Shown one piece after another: positions 36,012 to 45,132 of a DNA stretch of 64,000 bases. The stretch spans positions 496,001-560,000 of the forward strand of contig NZ_FTNY01000001.1 in the NCBI RefSeq assembly GCF_900156575.1, written 5' to 3'. The translations under genes were made by a program, and so were the position numbers. Numbering within the stretch: the stretch's first letter is position 1; every line of letters starts with the position of its first letter. The notes beneath the pieces were generated by a model that was given only the letters and a program-made list of their open reading frames with translations, had not been told where the DNA came from and searched no databases. This DNA is from Chryseobacterium shigense. GTDB lineage: Bacteria > Bacteroidota > Bacteroidia > Flavobacteriales > Weeksellaceae.

Positions 36012-37466
36012 TTAATTTATTTTTAATGTTTTAGACATAAAATGAAGGATAATAAGAAGCCCTACAACCCATACCAGAAGGGAAAGCACGGATGCGATTT
36101 CATTCTGAAACAGATCCGTCTGACTAATGAACCGATAACGGAAATCAGGAAGCTCTTTCCAGTGATCTCTGCTTATGGTATAGGGCTTATCATCTGCCTG
36201 CTGCTTTTTATTGCTGATATTTTCCATCTGCAGCTTATTCATCAGCTGGGCCAGTTGGTACCTGTAGTCTTCCACCTGTTCCTGATAGCTGATATAAGAA
36301 TTAAAATCTGATCCCGTAAGGGCGGTTGACAGGTCTTTAACGGCCTGAAAAGGATTAACAAAAGCGAGTGAACGGTTCACGCTGTTCTGTTGTTCATAAA
36401 TATCAAGCTGTTTTTGCCAGTGTTTATTATAAATTCCTGAACTTATCTTTTCTCCTTCCGCCATGATATACCCGCTATAATTGAAAGGCAGTTCTTCTAC
36501 TGTTTTCACCTGATAAGCCTGCAGAAGAGAATCTTTTATTCCTTTATAATAGATATCATTCGGATTGTGGCTGTCTCCGGTTTTTACCAGCTCATTTTCC
36601 ACTTTGGTGTCAAAATCGATCTTTGACGGAGCCGGATACAGATATCCCCCGAAAGCCTGCGCAGTTCTCGGAATAATAACGATAAACAAAAGCCACAAAC
36701 CAATCAGCCTGACTAAAGAAGATTTTGAAGTTTTGCTTATGGCAGAAACCATTACGCAGACACTGCACACAATAAAAAAGTAGATAAAATAAGCTGTTGC
36801 TATCCAAAAAAGGCGTAAAAATTCATCAGTGGTACTTTTAAAACCCATCAGAGAAAACCACATAACGGCAGACAGCATCATGACAGGTACGAAAACAAGA
36901 CTGACCAGTCCAAGAAGTCCCAGTATTTTCCCCGCCAGCAGTTCTTTCCATCGGACTCCCTGACTGAGCAATACTTTCAACGTATTGTTTTCCCGTTCTG
37001 CCGAAATACAGCTGAACCCCAGGAAAAATATAAATAAAGGAATCAGGGTTTGTAGGATCATTGCCGTACTTACCTCCCCGAAACGCAGCATGCCGGATGA
37101 AAATCCCGCTTCTGAAAAATTAACGGTATTCTGCTTATGAGCTTCCAGAAATACTGAATTTCCCATATACCGTTCCAAACCATAATCAAAAAAGCTTAAA
37201 GGATATCTTGCTCTGAAAATCAAATAACCGTAATGGGCCATCCGGTGAGGATGTTTGTCCGGTTTTTCTTCCCACTGCTGGCGCACATCTACCTGATGTT
37301 TAACTCTGATATCTTCCTGCACTTTATAATCTTTCCAGCCTGTGTAGGCTGCAAATGCAAACAGCACACTCAGAATGAACAGAAGAAAGATCACTGCTCT
37401 GTTCTGTAATGACTGTTTCCAAAGCTGTATGGAAATCAGACGTATAATATGTATTCTCATATTCAT
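36012..37466 (-). CDS. ABC-2 type permease, DUF3526 family (first copy)
   Basis: This is about 484 aa from MNMRIHIIRLI (the next Met at 37460 is equally possible). An N-terminal helix (VIFLLFILSVLFAFAAYTG) is followed by a ~110-residue outer loop. Helices lie around residues 135-290 and a final helix (SLLVWVVGLLIILHF) at the C-terminus. ERENNTLKVLLSQG after helix two is typical of ABC-2 permeases. It forms a permease pair with the next gene and lies 4 nt after the TonB receptor stop. Confidence 0.82.
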   Translation of the reverse strand: MNMRIHIIRLISIQLWKQSLQNRAVIFLLFILSVLFAFAAYTGWKDYKVQEDIRVKHQVDVRQQWEEKPDKHPHRMAHYGYLIFRARYPLSFFDYGLERYMGNSVFLEAHKQNTVNFSEAGFSSGMLRFGEVSTAMILQTLIPLFIFFLGFSCISAERENNTLKVLLSQGVRWKELLAGKILGLLGLVSLVFVPVMMLSAVMWFSLMGFKSTTDEFLRLFWIATAYFIYFFIVCSVCVMVSAISKTSKSSLVRLIGLWLLFIVIIPRTAQAFGGYLYPAPSKIDFDTKVENELVKTGDSHNPNDIYYKGIKDSLLQAYQVKTVEELPFNYSGYIMAEGEKISSGIYNKHWQKQLDIYEQQNSVNRSLAFVNPFQAVKDLSTALTGSDFNSYISYQEQVEDYRYQLAQLMNKLQMENISNKKQQADDKPYTISRDHWKELPDFRYRFISQTDLFQNEIASVLSLLVWVVGLLIILHFMSKTLKIN

Positions 37467-37470
37467 AGAT

Positions 37471-39945
37471 TTAAAATTTATAGATTGCTGTGAGCATTGC
37501 ATTTCTCGGAGCTCCGGGAAACAGACGGAGATAATTTTGTGCGCCCAGCCAGTAAGTCGTGTTAAAAAGGTTGTTGATATTGAGAGATATTCTCACGGGT
37601 CCCTGCTTTGGGGTATAATACACCGCAGCATCAAAGAGGGTGTATTCAGGAACCAAAAATGAGCGGTTATACATCGGCACTTTATTGCCACTGTACTGAA
37701 TGCCCACTCCTACCGCAATATCTTTTAGAAAAGAAGAGTCTCCAAAGCTGTATTTCTGCCAGATATTGGCGCTGTGAAAAGGGGTATTCTGTTTTCTGGC
37801 GCCTATCAGTGCGGGATCGGTATCGTCCATAATTCTTGCATCATTATACCCGTAAGATGCAAATACCTGCCATTGAGGGATGATAGTCCCGGTAATGTCT
37901 ACCTCAAAACCGCGGCTCCGTTCCTGCCCTCTTGTTACCAGACGGTCTGGTTCAGCGGGATCATTGGCATTCAGCAATATATTCTGCTGGCGGATCTCAT
38001 AGAAGGCTAAATCAATGTGGATCTTTCTATGAAAGAAATCAGCTTTCATCCCGATCTCTTTGGATTGGCTCCGTAACGGTTCAAAGGCTCTGCCTTCAGG
38101 AATAACAACCGGAGCCAGTGAAGCCGTATTCGACTGTGGCTGGAAGCCTTCAATATAGGATGCATACACATTGATGTTTTCATTCACATGGTATGTAAGA
38201 CCAATTCTGGGGATCAGTTTGCTGTCTTTCACAACGATTTCATTATTCTCTTTATATCGGGTAATATCCTGAAACCATTCCTGTCTCAGACTTAGAAATA
38301 GATTAAAACGGTTCCATTTGATCTGATCCTGAATGTACATTCCGTTGGAACGTATCAAAGCAGGGGTCAATGCAATCTTTGAAAATACGTACTCTTCAGG
38401 ATTTTTAATACTGTAAACAGGATTAGCCAGATTAAAGTGCTCTACATTGGGTTTCGGCATGGTAATCCCGTTGATTGTTACCATTTGATAGGCATCTGCA
38501 TTCTGGGGATTATAGGAAGAAGCCGTCTTTCCATCCTTCAGAAGATATCCCCTTGCGGTATTTTGTGCCCTTCCTTTGTATTTATGGGTACTGATCAAAT
38601 CATAACCTGCCAGGATTTTATGTTGAACAGGTCCCGTGTTAAGATTGAATACCAGATATGCATTGAGATTATCCGTATTCCAGAACTGATTTCGCTGTAC
38701 CATCTGCATCCCGGCCAGTGTTGGAACAGGTTGATTATTGGCATCAACGGCAAAAGCATTGGTTGTTCTGTGCTCCTGAAGATCTTCCTTCCATGTCTGC
38801 TTCATATAGGAGGCATTAATGCTGATCTTATCATTAATACGATGGGTAAAATTGGACATGATGATCAGCTCCTTTGATTTAAAATAGTCATTCACCGCTC
38901 CCAGGTTGAAACTTACAGGGGTACTCTTCAGATCTGTCATTCCGTTTACCGCCCCGAAAATAGGCTGTCCCCTATCTATTTTTCCATTCAGATCGCTGTA
39001 GATCATTTCTACATTGATGGCTGTCCGATCATTGGGGATGTAGGAAAATGAGGGAGAAATCAAAACACTTTTCTGAGACTGTACATCCCTGAAACTCTGA
39101 GCCTGTGCATACCCGGCATTCAGTCGGTATAAAAGAGTTTTCTCCTTATTCAATGGTCCTGTAAAATCGAGTGAGCTTCTTATGGTGCTAAAGCTTCCTA
39201 CGCTCATGCTGATTTCTTTTGCTGCTGTTTTCAGCGGTTTCTTTGTAACCAAAACGATGCTTCCTCCAGGATCTACACTGGAAAGAACAGCACTGGCCGG
39301 GCCTTTGATGACTTCTATTTTCTCTAGATTGGTCGTAATGGGCTGCATAAAATAATACTGCCTTGTACGCATTCCGTTAATGATGGTGCCTTCTTCATTC
39401 TGCGCAATTCCGCGGATGCTGAACTGGTTGTAGTAGCTTACGGGAGTTACACTGCTGGCCATTTTTACAGCATCACCAAGTTGAAAAGCTTGTCTGTCGT
39501 TAATCAGCTCCTTACTCACCGTAGAAATTGAAAAAGGAATATCCTTATTCTGAACCCCAATTTTTGTCGCTGAAAAAGAGTAATCACTATGGTATTTTTT
39601 TGATGCTCTGCCTATAATTTCTACTTCCTGAATGTTTCCTGCCTTATACAGGTGGACGAAGAGTTTTTTTGATAAAAATATGCTGTCTGCCTCTATGGGT
39701 TCAGCATGGGTTTCATAGGATTCGGCACTGACATTGATTTCATAGATCCCGGTTTTGACATCCGGGATGCTGAAATTACCATCCTGGGACGTTGTCTGAT
39801 AGGTGTTATCGTTATTTTTAATGATGATTCTGGCATTTTTAAGCTTTTGCCGATTCTGGCCAACCACTTCTCCGGATAATGTCTGCTGCGCACAGACCTT
39901 CACACCGGCAGTAGCCAGTGCAGCTGTGATATACAAATACTTCAT
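37471..39945 (-). CDS. TonB-dependent outer-membrane receptor, siderophore type
   Basis: This is about 824 aa from MKYLYITAALATAGVKVCA (signal peptide). A carboxypeptidase-like regulatory domain follows (TLSGEVVGQNRQKLKNARI, residues 25-105). The plug has FSIRGIAQNEEGTIINGM and VIKGPASAVLSSVDPGG. The barrel ends with an aromatic (YKF), as needed for outer-membrane assembly. The plug pattern is that of siderophore receptors (FhuA/FpvA type). It lies between the ABC ATPase and the two permeases on one strand, so it probably serves the same substrate. Iron or copper are candidates. Confidence 0.9.
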   Translation of the reverse strand: MKYLYITAALATAGVKVCAQQTLSGEVVGQNRQKLKNARIIIKNNDNTYQTTSQDGNFSIPDVKTGIYEINVSAESYETHAEPIEADSIFLSKKLFVHLYKAGNIQEVEIIGRASKKYHSDYSFSATKIGVQNKDIPFSISTVSKELINDRQAFQLGDAVKMASSVTPVSYYNQFSIRGIAQNEEGTIINGMRTRQYYFMQPITTNLEKIEVIKGPASAVLSSVDPGGSIVLVTKKPLKTAAKEISMSVGSFSTIRSSLDFTGPLNKEKTLLYRLNAGYAQAQSFRDVQSQKSVLISPSFSYIPNDRTAINVEMIYSDLNGKIDRGQPIFGAVNGMTDLKSTPVSFNLGAVNDYFKSKELIIMSNFTHRINDKISINASYMKQTWKEDLQEHRTTNAFAVDANNQPVPTLAGMQMVQRNQFWNTDNLNAYLVFNLNTGPVQHKILAGYDLISTHKYKGRAQNTARGYLLKDGKTASSYNPQNADAYQMVTINGITMPKPNVEHFNLANPVYSIKNPEEYVFSKIALTPALIRSNGMYIQDQIKWNRFNLFLSLRQEWFQDITRYKENNEIVVKDSKLIPRIGLTYHVNENINVYASYIEGFQPQSNTASLAPVVIPEGRAFEPLRSQSKEIGMKADFFHRKIHIDLAFYEIRQQNILLNANDPAEPDRLVTRGQERSRGFEVDITGTIIPQWQVFASYGYNDARIMDDTDPALIGARKQNTPFHSANIWQKYSFGDSSFLKDIAVGVGIQYSGNKVPMYNRSFLVPEYTLFDAAVYYTPKQGPVRISLNINNLFNTTYWLGAQNYLRLFPGAPRNAMLTAIYKF

Positions 39946-39955
39946 GAGTCTGCCT

Positions 39956-40657
39956 TTAAATGGTTTCCAGATAAATTGTCTGCAGCTCATCTGCGGTAAC
40001 GGATCTGGCATCAAGGGTGTGAACCAAACTGCCTTCTTTCATAATGCCTATCCGGGTTCCCACATTCACAGCATTGAATATATCGTGGGTAGCCATCATA
40101 ATGGTTTTACCTTTTGCTGCAAGCTCTTTGCAAATCCGTGTGAATTCGGCAGTAGCTTTCGGATCAAGTCCAGAAGTAGGCTCATCCATTAAAATAAGGT
40201 CAGCATTTTTGGCGACAGCAATAGCAATGGCCACTTTCTGCCGCATCCCTTTTGAATAGGCAGAGAGTTTTTTGTGATGGGCATCCTGCTGAAGGCTTGT
40301 ATTCTCCAGAAATGTTCCCAATTCTTCTTTGGAATAGCGAAATCCGGCCATCTGGCTGAAAAAATCCAAATTTTCAATCCCTGTAAGATTAGGATACAGC
40401 TGTACCACTTCCGGAATATAGGCTATAAAATTTCTGGTTGTTTCTCCATTGACCTCCACAGGAACTCCATTGATAAGGGCTTGACCGGAAGTTGCTTTTA
40501 AGAATCCTAAAAAGAGATTAATGGTCGTGGTTTTACCGGCTCCGTTTTGACCGAGCAGACAGAAAATCTCTCCTTTCTGTACGGATATATTGAGGCCGCT
40601 TAGTGCAGTGACATGGTTGTATTGCTTACTAAGCTCGATTGCTTGTAATATTGACAT
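39956..40657 (-). CDS. ABC transporter ATP-binding protein
   Basis: This is a 233-aa ATPase. Walker A is LLGQNGAGKTTT near residue 37, the signature LSAYSKGMRQK near 132, and Walker B DLILMDEPTSGLDP near 155. The switch His is in MATHD. It belongs to the ABC-2 exporter class (NosF/CcmA-like). It is 10 nt upstream of the TonB receptor gene and heads ATPase, receptor, permease, permease. It energises the DUF3526 permease pair. Confidence 0.9.
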   Translation of the reverse strand: MSILQAIELSKQYNHVTALSGLNISVQKGEIFCLLGQNGAGKTTTINLFLGFLKATSGQALINGVPVEVNGETTRNFIAYIPEVVQLYPNLTGIENLDFFSQMAGFRYSKEELGTFLENTSLQQDAHHKKLSAYSKGMRQKVAIAIAVAKNADLILMDEPTSGLDPKATAEFTRICKELAAKGKTIMMATHDIFNAVNVGTRIGIMKEGSLVHTLDARSVTADELQTIYLETI

Positions 40658-40726
40658 GAAAATGTATTATGTAATTAAATAATTAAAATTGTTCAGCCCG
40701 CAAATGCAGGCATAGGATATTTAAAA

Positions 40727-41086
40727 TTATAATACAGCCGGAGGACCTCTATCCGCTAAAGAAAAAAGAGCATAAGAAAATAGAAATTCGGGAGAAGAAG
40801 AAATCCTCCCGGTGATTTTTGTTAAGGCAAAGGCAACCTTGTACATTTCCCCCGTCCCTTCTTCACCCAGAAGTTTATGGTGGCAGATCGGACATTTGGT
40901 GTCACATGACGAAAAGGCCTTTTTGAAGATCTTCCCATGATCTCCTTTCGACTGCTGAAAAGAATTTCCTGCATTCTGACTGTGAAGAAAATGATGGTGG
41001 AGATATTCTGCCGGAGAAACCGCAAAAGCATAGACAGCAATGAATATTGCCGTTAAAAAGTTTTTAAAATGCCTCGTGATTCTCAA
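40727..41086 (-). CDS. Small His/Cys-rich membrane or secreted protein
   Basis: This is a 119-aa protein with an N-terminal hydrophobic segment (FLTAIFIAVYAFAVSPAEY), then YLHHHFLHS and a cysteine/histidine cluster CDTKCPICHH. It ends in ADRGPPAVL, a tail seen in small Bacteroidetes proteins next to metal receptors. Metal binding is likely. It lies 69 nt upstream of the ABC ATPase on the same strand and may be the first gene of that operon. No named family. Confidence 0.65.
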   Translation of the reverse strand: MRITRHFKNFLTAIFIAVYAFAVSPAEYLHHHFLHSQNAGNSFQQSKGDHGKIFKKAFSSCDTKCPICHHKLLGEEGTGEMYKVAFALTKITGRISSSPEFLFSYALFSLADRGPPAVL

Positions 41087-41197
41087 TAGATAGATGTACT
41101 GATTGATATTGAATTCTGCGAAATTAAAAAATATTTAATTAACGGAAGGCTTTACTCAGATCAATTTTAAAATTTTTCTATTATGAATAGATTTTAA

Positions 41198-41205
41198 CTG
41201 TACCG
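41198..41205. promoter_or_regulatory. CTGTACCG box upstream of the His/Cys-rich gene
   Basis: The octamer CTGTACCG matches the two boxes in the mocR promoter (42715, 42745) and lies 112 nt upstream of the ATG at 41086. It suggests MocR control of the transporter genes; chance is not excluded. Confidence 0.3.
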
Positions 41206-41268
41206 CATGGAGATGTAAATTTCAGGATCGCAATCATCAAAAAGCTTTATTTCTCTTTCCGGCTTTTA

Positions 41269-42699
41269 CTACTTTCTCTTTAGAGCACTCAGCTCTTTTG
41301 CTTTTCTCCCTGCATTTTCCAACAAGACAAGGCTTTCCGGAGTAATACGGTCTGCAAATACGATCCGGAAATGATGGGCATACTCCTCTGTCAATGAAAA
41401 TGTATTGCCTGGAGTAAACAGAATCCTGTTCCGGTCACAATAGTCAAAGAATGCTTTCATATCCGTTCCTTCCGCCAGCCTTCCCCAAATACTGTACCCT
41501 CCCTGAGGAGGATGAAAATAGGAATCTTCCGGAAAGTTTTTCCTTAAAGCATTCAACAGTTCAGCAGCCTGTAAATTGAGTTTTTTCCGGAATGAACGAA
41601 GGTGTCTGTTATAGCTGTTTCCCTGAAGAAGTTTCAGCATCAGCTCCTGATAAACAGGGGAAACCGATCTTCCTAAAGCAAATCTTGCCTTTTCCGAACG
41701 GGAATAAAAACGTCCGGTATCCAGCCAACCTAAACGGATTCCGGGTGCCAGTGTTTTTGAAAAAGATGAATAGGTCATCACAAGCCCGGAATGATCAAAG
41801 CTTTTGATGCATCGCGGTCTTTTTTCACCAAAATAAAGATCCCCATAAATATCATTTTCAAGAACCGGGATCTGGAATCTGGTAGCCACCTCCAGCAAAT
41901 CTTTTTTGGCAAAATCAGTCATTGCAATACCTGTAGGATTATTGAAATTAGGAGTTACCACAATGGCATGGATATCATTCGACCTACAAACTTTATTCAA
42001 ATAATCTGTATCAAAACCGTTTTGATAATGAACAGGGATTTCGATTGTTTTAAGTCCCAGGTTCGTCACAGCTTCGAGAACTGAAAAAACACAGGGACTC
42101 TCCACGGCTATAATGTCGCCGGGTTGGGTGACCGCTCCCAGGGCAATGGTTAAGGCCTGTAATGCTCCGTCTGTAATGATCAGTTCCTCAGGATTGAATA
42201 AACACCCATGCGCTGCCATCTGGTTGGAAATCTGCATTCTTAGCTCGGGCAGACCATTGGACGGATAATATCTCAATAATGCAGCTCCTTTTTCACGGAT
42301 GACTTCCTGCATGGTTCTTAGGATCAGTTTTTGAGGGATCAGAAGATCTCCCGGTGCTGCTGCATTGAAAGAACTCACTTCAGAAGGTTTGTTTCGTGCT
42401 GAAGTAAGCATGACATTTTCCGCAAATACAGGATCTCTCACCACCTCAGGCAGATCTGTTTTGAGTTGAGAACCATTATTATCTGTGGAATAAGCTACAA
42501 AATATCCCGATCGTGGATGGCTTTCTACCAATCCTTTCATCATCAGATCATCAAAACCACTTTGAACAGAACTTGTGCTCAAATGGTATTTACTTTTGAT
42601 CTCTCTCACAGAAGGCAATCGCTGTCCATGACTCAGAATTCTGTTTCTAATCTGATCTTCAATAACTGAAGTGAAAATTTCATATTTGTATGATTTCAT
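41269..42699 (-). CDS. MocR-type PLP-dependent transcriptional regulator
   Basis: This is about 476 aa from MKSYKYEIFTSVIED (the ATG at 42714 would overlap the promoter). An N-terminal GntR winged helix (GQRLPSVREIKSKYHLSTSSVQ) is followed by a fold-type I aminotransferase-like domain. That domain has TPNFNNPTGIAM near residue 240 and the PLP lysine in SSFSKTLAPGIRLGW near 305. MocR proteins regulate by binding PLP or an amino-acid adduct. It is divergent from a GNAT-like gene, with two direct CTGTACCGA boxes between them, which fits autoregulation. Confidence 0.9.
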   Translation of the reverse strand: MKSYKYEIFTSVIEDQIRNRILSHGQRLPSVREIKSKYHLSTSSVQSGFDDLMMKGLVESHPRSGYFVAYSTDNNGSQLKTDLPEVVRDPVFAENVMLTSARNKPSEVSSFNAAAPGDLLIPQKLILRTMQEVIREKGAALLRYYPSNGLPELRMQISNQMAAHGCLFNPEELIITDGALQALTIALGAVTQPGDIIAVESPCVFSVLEAVTNLGLKTIEIPVHYQNGFDTDYLNKVCRSNDIHAIVVTPNFNNPTGIAMTDFAKKDLLEVATRFQIPVLENDIYGDLYFGEKRPRCIKSFDHSGLVMTYSSFSKTLAPGIRLGWLDTGRFYSRSEKARFALGRSVSPVYQELMLKLLQGNSYNRHLRSFRKKLNLQAAELLNALRKNFPEDSYFHPPQGGYSIWGRLAEGTDMKAFFDYCDRNRILFTPGNTFSLTEEYAHHFRIVFADRITPESLVLLENAGRKAKELSALKRK

Positions 42700-42714
42700 G
42701 CTTATCTTATCCAT

Positions 42715-42753
42715 CTGTACCGAACAAATTTACAAAATAAACAACTGTACCGA
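42715..42753. promoter_or_regulatory. Direct-repeat operator, probably for MocR
   Basis: CTGTACCGA occurs at 42715-42723 and again at 42745-42753, exactly 30 bp apart (about three helical turns). Between them is CAAATTTA, the minus-strand -7 box TAAATTTG of mocR. Direct repeats are the known operator form of MocR regulators such as GabR and PdxR. Confidence 0.6.
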
Positions 42754-42797
42754 TTAAATTAATGATCACTGTATCCCTTAGGAAGGCTATAATCTTC

Positions 42798-42805
42798 TAA
42801 ATTTG
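42798..42805 (+). promoter_or_regulatory. -7 box of the GNAT-like gene
   Basis: TAAATTTG is a perfect match, 14 nt before the ATG at 42820. Confidence 0.5.
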
Positions 42806-42819
42806 AATAAAAAAGATTC

Positions 42820-43335
42820 ATGAATATAATTTCAAAATTTACAGTGGGTTCTGAGGAGGGAATTTCTGATCTTATTAACATCATCGATGCTTCAGTTTAC
42901 GCATTACATAAAGGACTTGTTCCTGAAACGGATATCAAAAAATATATTGAAGAGGAAATTGATCCCAGAAAGATGATCAATGATCTGAATGACCTCTCCA
43001 ATCAGCTCATCATTACCTACGCAGATAATCAGCCTGCAGGTTACAGCATCCTTAAAAGCGGGTTGAGTCACCCTGCTCTGCCTGAAGAAAAAAAAGCTAC
43101 AGAGATGAGTTTTGTGATACTTCCCGAATTTGACTCTCCGGAAACCAGAACATCACTTTGGAAAAAAAGCAAATCTGCAGCCAGTTTCACAGACGTTATC
43201 TGGATCAATATAATGGCGCATGATCCTCTTTCTGATTTTTTAAAAGAGTCGGGATTTTCTGTAGCTGCTGACGCTACAGCCGGACCTTTTCAACTGGCAT
43301 CACACATTCTACAATTAGAAATCAGTAAAAATTAG
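42820..43335 (+). CDS. GNAT-like acetyltransferase
   Basis: This is a 171-aa protein with a GNAT-like order: an N-terminal helix pair (about 15-60), a strand QLIITYADNQPAGYSILKSG near 65, and a central strand MSFVILPEF near 105. The pattern ends DVIWINIMAHDPLSDFLKESGF near 145, as in the GNAT C-terminal half. The acetyl-CoA loop RxxGxG is not evident, so the activity is uncertain. Divergent from mocR and probably under its control. Confidence 0.5.
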   Translation: MNIISKFTVGSEEGISDLINIIDASVYALHKGLVPETDIKKYIEEEIDPRKMINDLNDLSNQLIITYADNQPAGYSILKSGLSHPALPEEKKATEMSFVILPEFDSPETRTSLWKKSKSAASFTDVIWINIMAHDPLSDFLKESGFSVAADATAGPFQLASHILQLEISKN

Positions 43336-43402
43336 TTTTTTAAAGAAAAGCGCCCATTTTTGGTCCTTTTACCTGCCCTTATTTTCACCACACAAAGCCA
43401 AC

Positions 43403-44000
43403 GGTTTTCTTGAAAACTTAAGTGAACTTTTTCTTCGCAATTTATTTAACTTAAAAATAACTAAACTGTTCAAAAACTTTTGTGACTTTTGTGGTGAATA
43501 TTCAATCTCACGCAGATTTCATAGATAACAAAGATCATAAAGTATCAAGAAAATTTAAACACTTTAGCACACTTTAGTTCAAAGTTTTAGAAACCTAGAG
43601 AAAGTAAGTAAACTTTAATAGAAAATCAATGATTTTCTTGAAAACTTAAGTGAACTTTTTCTTCACAATATATTTAACTTAAAAATAACTAAAGTGTTCA
43701 AAAACTTTTGTGACTTTTGTGGTAAATATTTCAATCTCCCTCAGATTTCATGGACAACACAGATCATAAAGTATCAAGAAGATTTAAACACTTTAGCACA
43801 CTTTAGTTTAAAGTTTTAGAAACCTAAAGAAAGTAAGTACCCTTTAATAGAAAATCAATGATTTTCTTGAAAACTTAAGTGAACTTTTTCGTCGCAATTT
43901 ATTCAACTTAAAATAACTAAAGTGTTCAAAAACTTTTGTGCTGAAAATTTCAATCTCTCCAAGATTTAACGGATGTAGATCATAAAGTTTTAAAAACCTG
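43403..44000. repeat. Three direct copies of a ~228-bp non-coding repeat
   Basis: Copies start at 43403, 43631 and 43860 (periods 228 and 229 bp), each beginning TTTTCTTGAAAACTTAAGTG. The third is shorter and diverged, lacking the GACTTTTGTGGT part. Each full unit contains inverted words (AACTAAAGTGTT and AACACTTTAGCACACTTTAG), so it can fold. No open frame of note. The whole gene-free stretch 43336-44127 is this element plus AT-rich flank; it precedes the AraC gene. Confidence 0.85.
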
Positions 44001-44127
44001 TGTAATTGGAAAAGGCTATTCAAAGGAAATTGAGAAAAACTATTTTACCCATTATCATTTCCCTCACAGAAAACAGATGTGCATTAACAGGGGTTTCCGT
44101 ATCTTTGATTTTTATAATTTCTATATT

Positions 44128-45042
44128 ATGAGTGATCAGCTGGAAACCATTGAAGATTATTACAAACGTCTCAGGAAGAATCAGATGAAAATGTTTGATT
44201 CGGATGATTTTGAAACGGGAAAGTCCCATTTCAATGTCTCTATGCGGAAATATTGTAGTTTTAAAAGCCCTTATAACCGCCGTGATTATTATAAAGTAAG
44301 CTTTATCCAGGGAAAGGGTACTTTTCAGTATGGTGCTCATGAATTGTATATTGACCGTCCTGCGCTGTTTTTTCCTTCGCCTCATATTCCGTATTCGTGG
44401 GAATGTGACGGGGATCTTCAGGAGGGGTATTTTTGCCTGTTCAATCAGGAGTTTTTTAATGGAAATACTGAATTCAATTTATTTAAGAAGACTTCTCTGT
44501 TCAAAGAATGGAGTAAACCTATTGTTTTTTTAACGGATGAACAGACGCAGCTGGCCACGCTGTATTTTGAGCAGATGTATAAGCTAAACAATTCGGCGTA
44601 TCCCTTCCGGTGCAGCAGTATCAAAAGCCATCTGGCCTCTGTGATGCATCTTGCTCTGGAAAATCGTGTAGATGATATCAATCCTAATGAGCTTCCTGCC
44701 AATATCCGTTTATACCGTTTGTTTGATGAGCTTCTTAATAAACAGTTTCCATTGGATTCCCCGGCTTATCCGCTGGCTCTGAAAACGGCTTCTGATTTTG
44801 CGGAGCATCTTAATGTCCATGTTAACCATTTGAATTCATCTGTAAAATCGGTAACACAGCTTACTACGACTCAGATCATTAAAGAAAGGGTGTTTGAAGA
44901 ATCTAAAAATCTGCTGAAATACACCAACTGGGATATTGCTGAAATAGGATATACCCTTGGATTCGACCAGCCCTCTCATTTCAACAATTTCTTTAAAAAA
45001 CATGCTGAGGTTTCTCCGCTTAAATTTAAAAACACAATTTAA
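44128..45042 (+). CDS. AraC-family transcriptional regulator
   Basis: This is about 304 aa from MSDQLETIEDYYKR; the open frame begins 17 codons earlier without similarity. The N-terminal cupin-like sensor has IPYSWECDGDLQEGYFCLF. The C-terminal HTH has WDIAEIGYTLGFDQPSHFNN. It is a paralogue of the regulator at 6855-7793. A multidrug-type MFS gene follows 90 nt downstream on the same strand, so it probably controls that exporter. Confidence 0.88.
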   Translation: MSDQLETIEDYYKRLRKNQMKMFDSDDFETGKSHFNVSMRKYCSFKSPYNRRDYYKVSFIQGKGTFQYGAHELYIDRPALFFPSPHIPYSWECDGDLQEGYFCLFNQEFFNGNTEFNLFKKTSLFKEWSKPIVFLTDEQTQLATLYFEQMYKLNNSAYPFRCSSIKSHLASVMHLALENRVDDINPNELPANIRLYRLFDELLNKQFPLDSPAYPLALKTASDFAEHLNVHVNHLNSSVKSVTQLTTTQIIKERVFEESKNLLKYTNWDIAEIGYTLGFDQPSHFNNFFKKHAEVSPLKFKNTI

Positions 45043-45102
45043 ATCTTTGATTTTTGTAATTTTTACTTTGTCTTTTAAAATTCAACTGGGCATTTCTTAG
45101 TC

Positions 45103-45110
45103 TATTTTTG
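45103..45110 (+). promoter_or_regulatory. -7 box of the MFS gene
   Basis: TATTTTTG is a TAnnTTTG match, 22 nt before the ATG at 45133. Confidence 0.45.
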
Positions 45111-45132
45111 CCTGGTAAAATAACGAACGAAT

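Noticed and set aside
43403-44000. Second CRISPR array
   Set aside because: The period is 228 bp and the whole unit is repeated, with no unique spacers.
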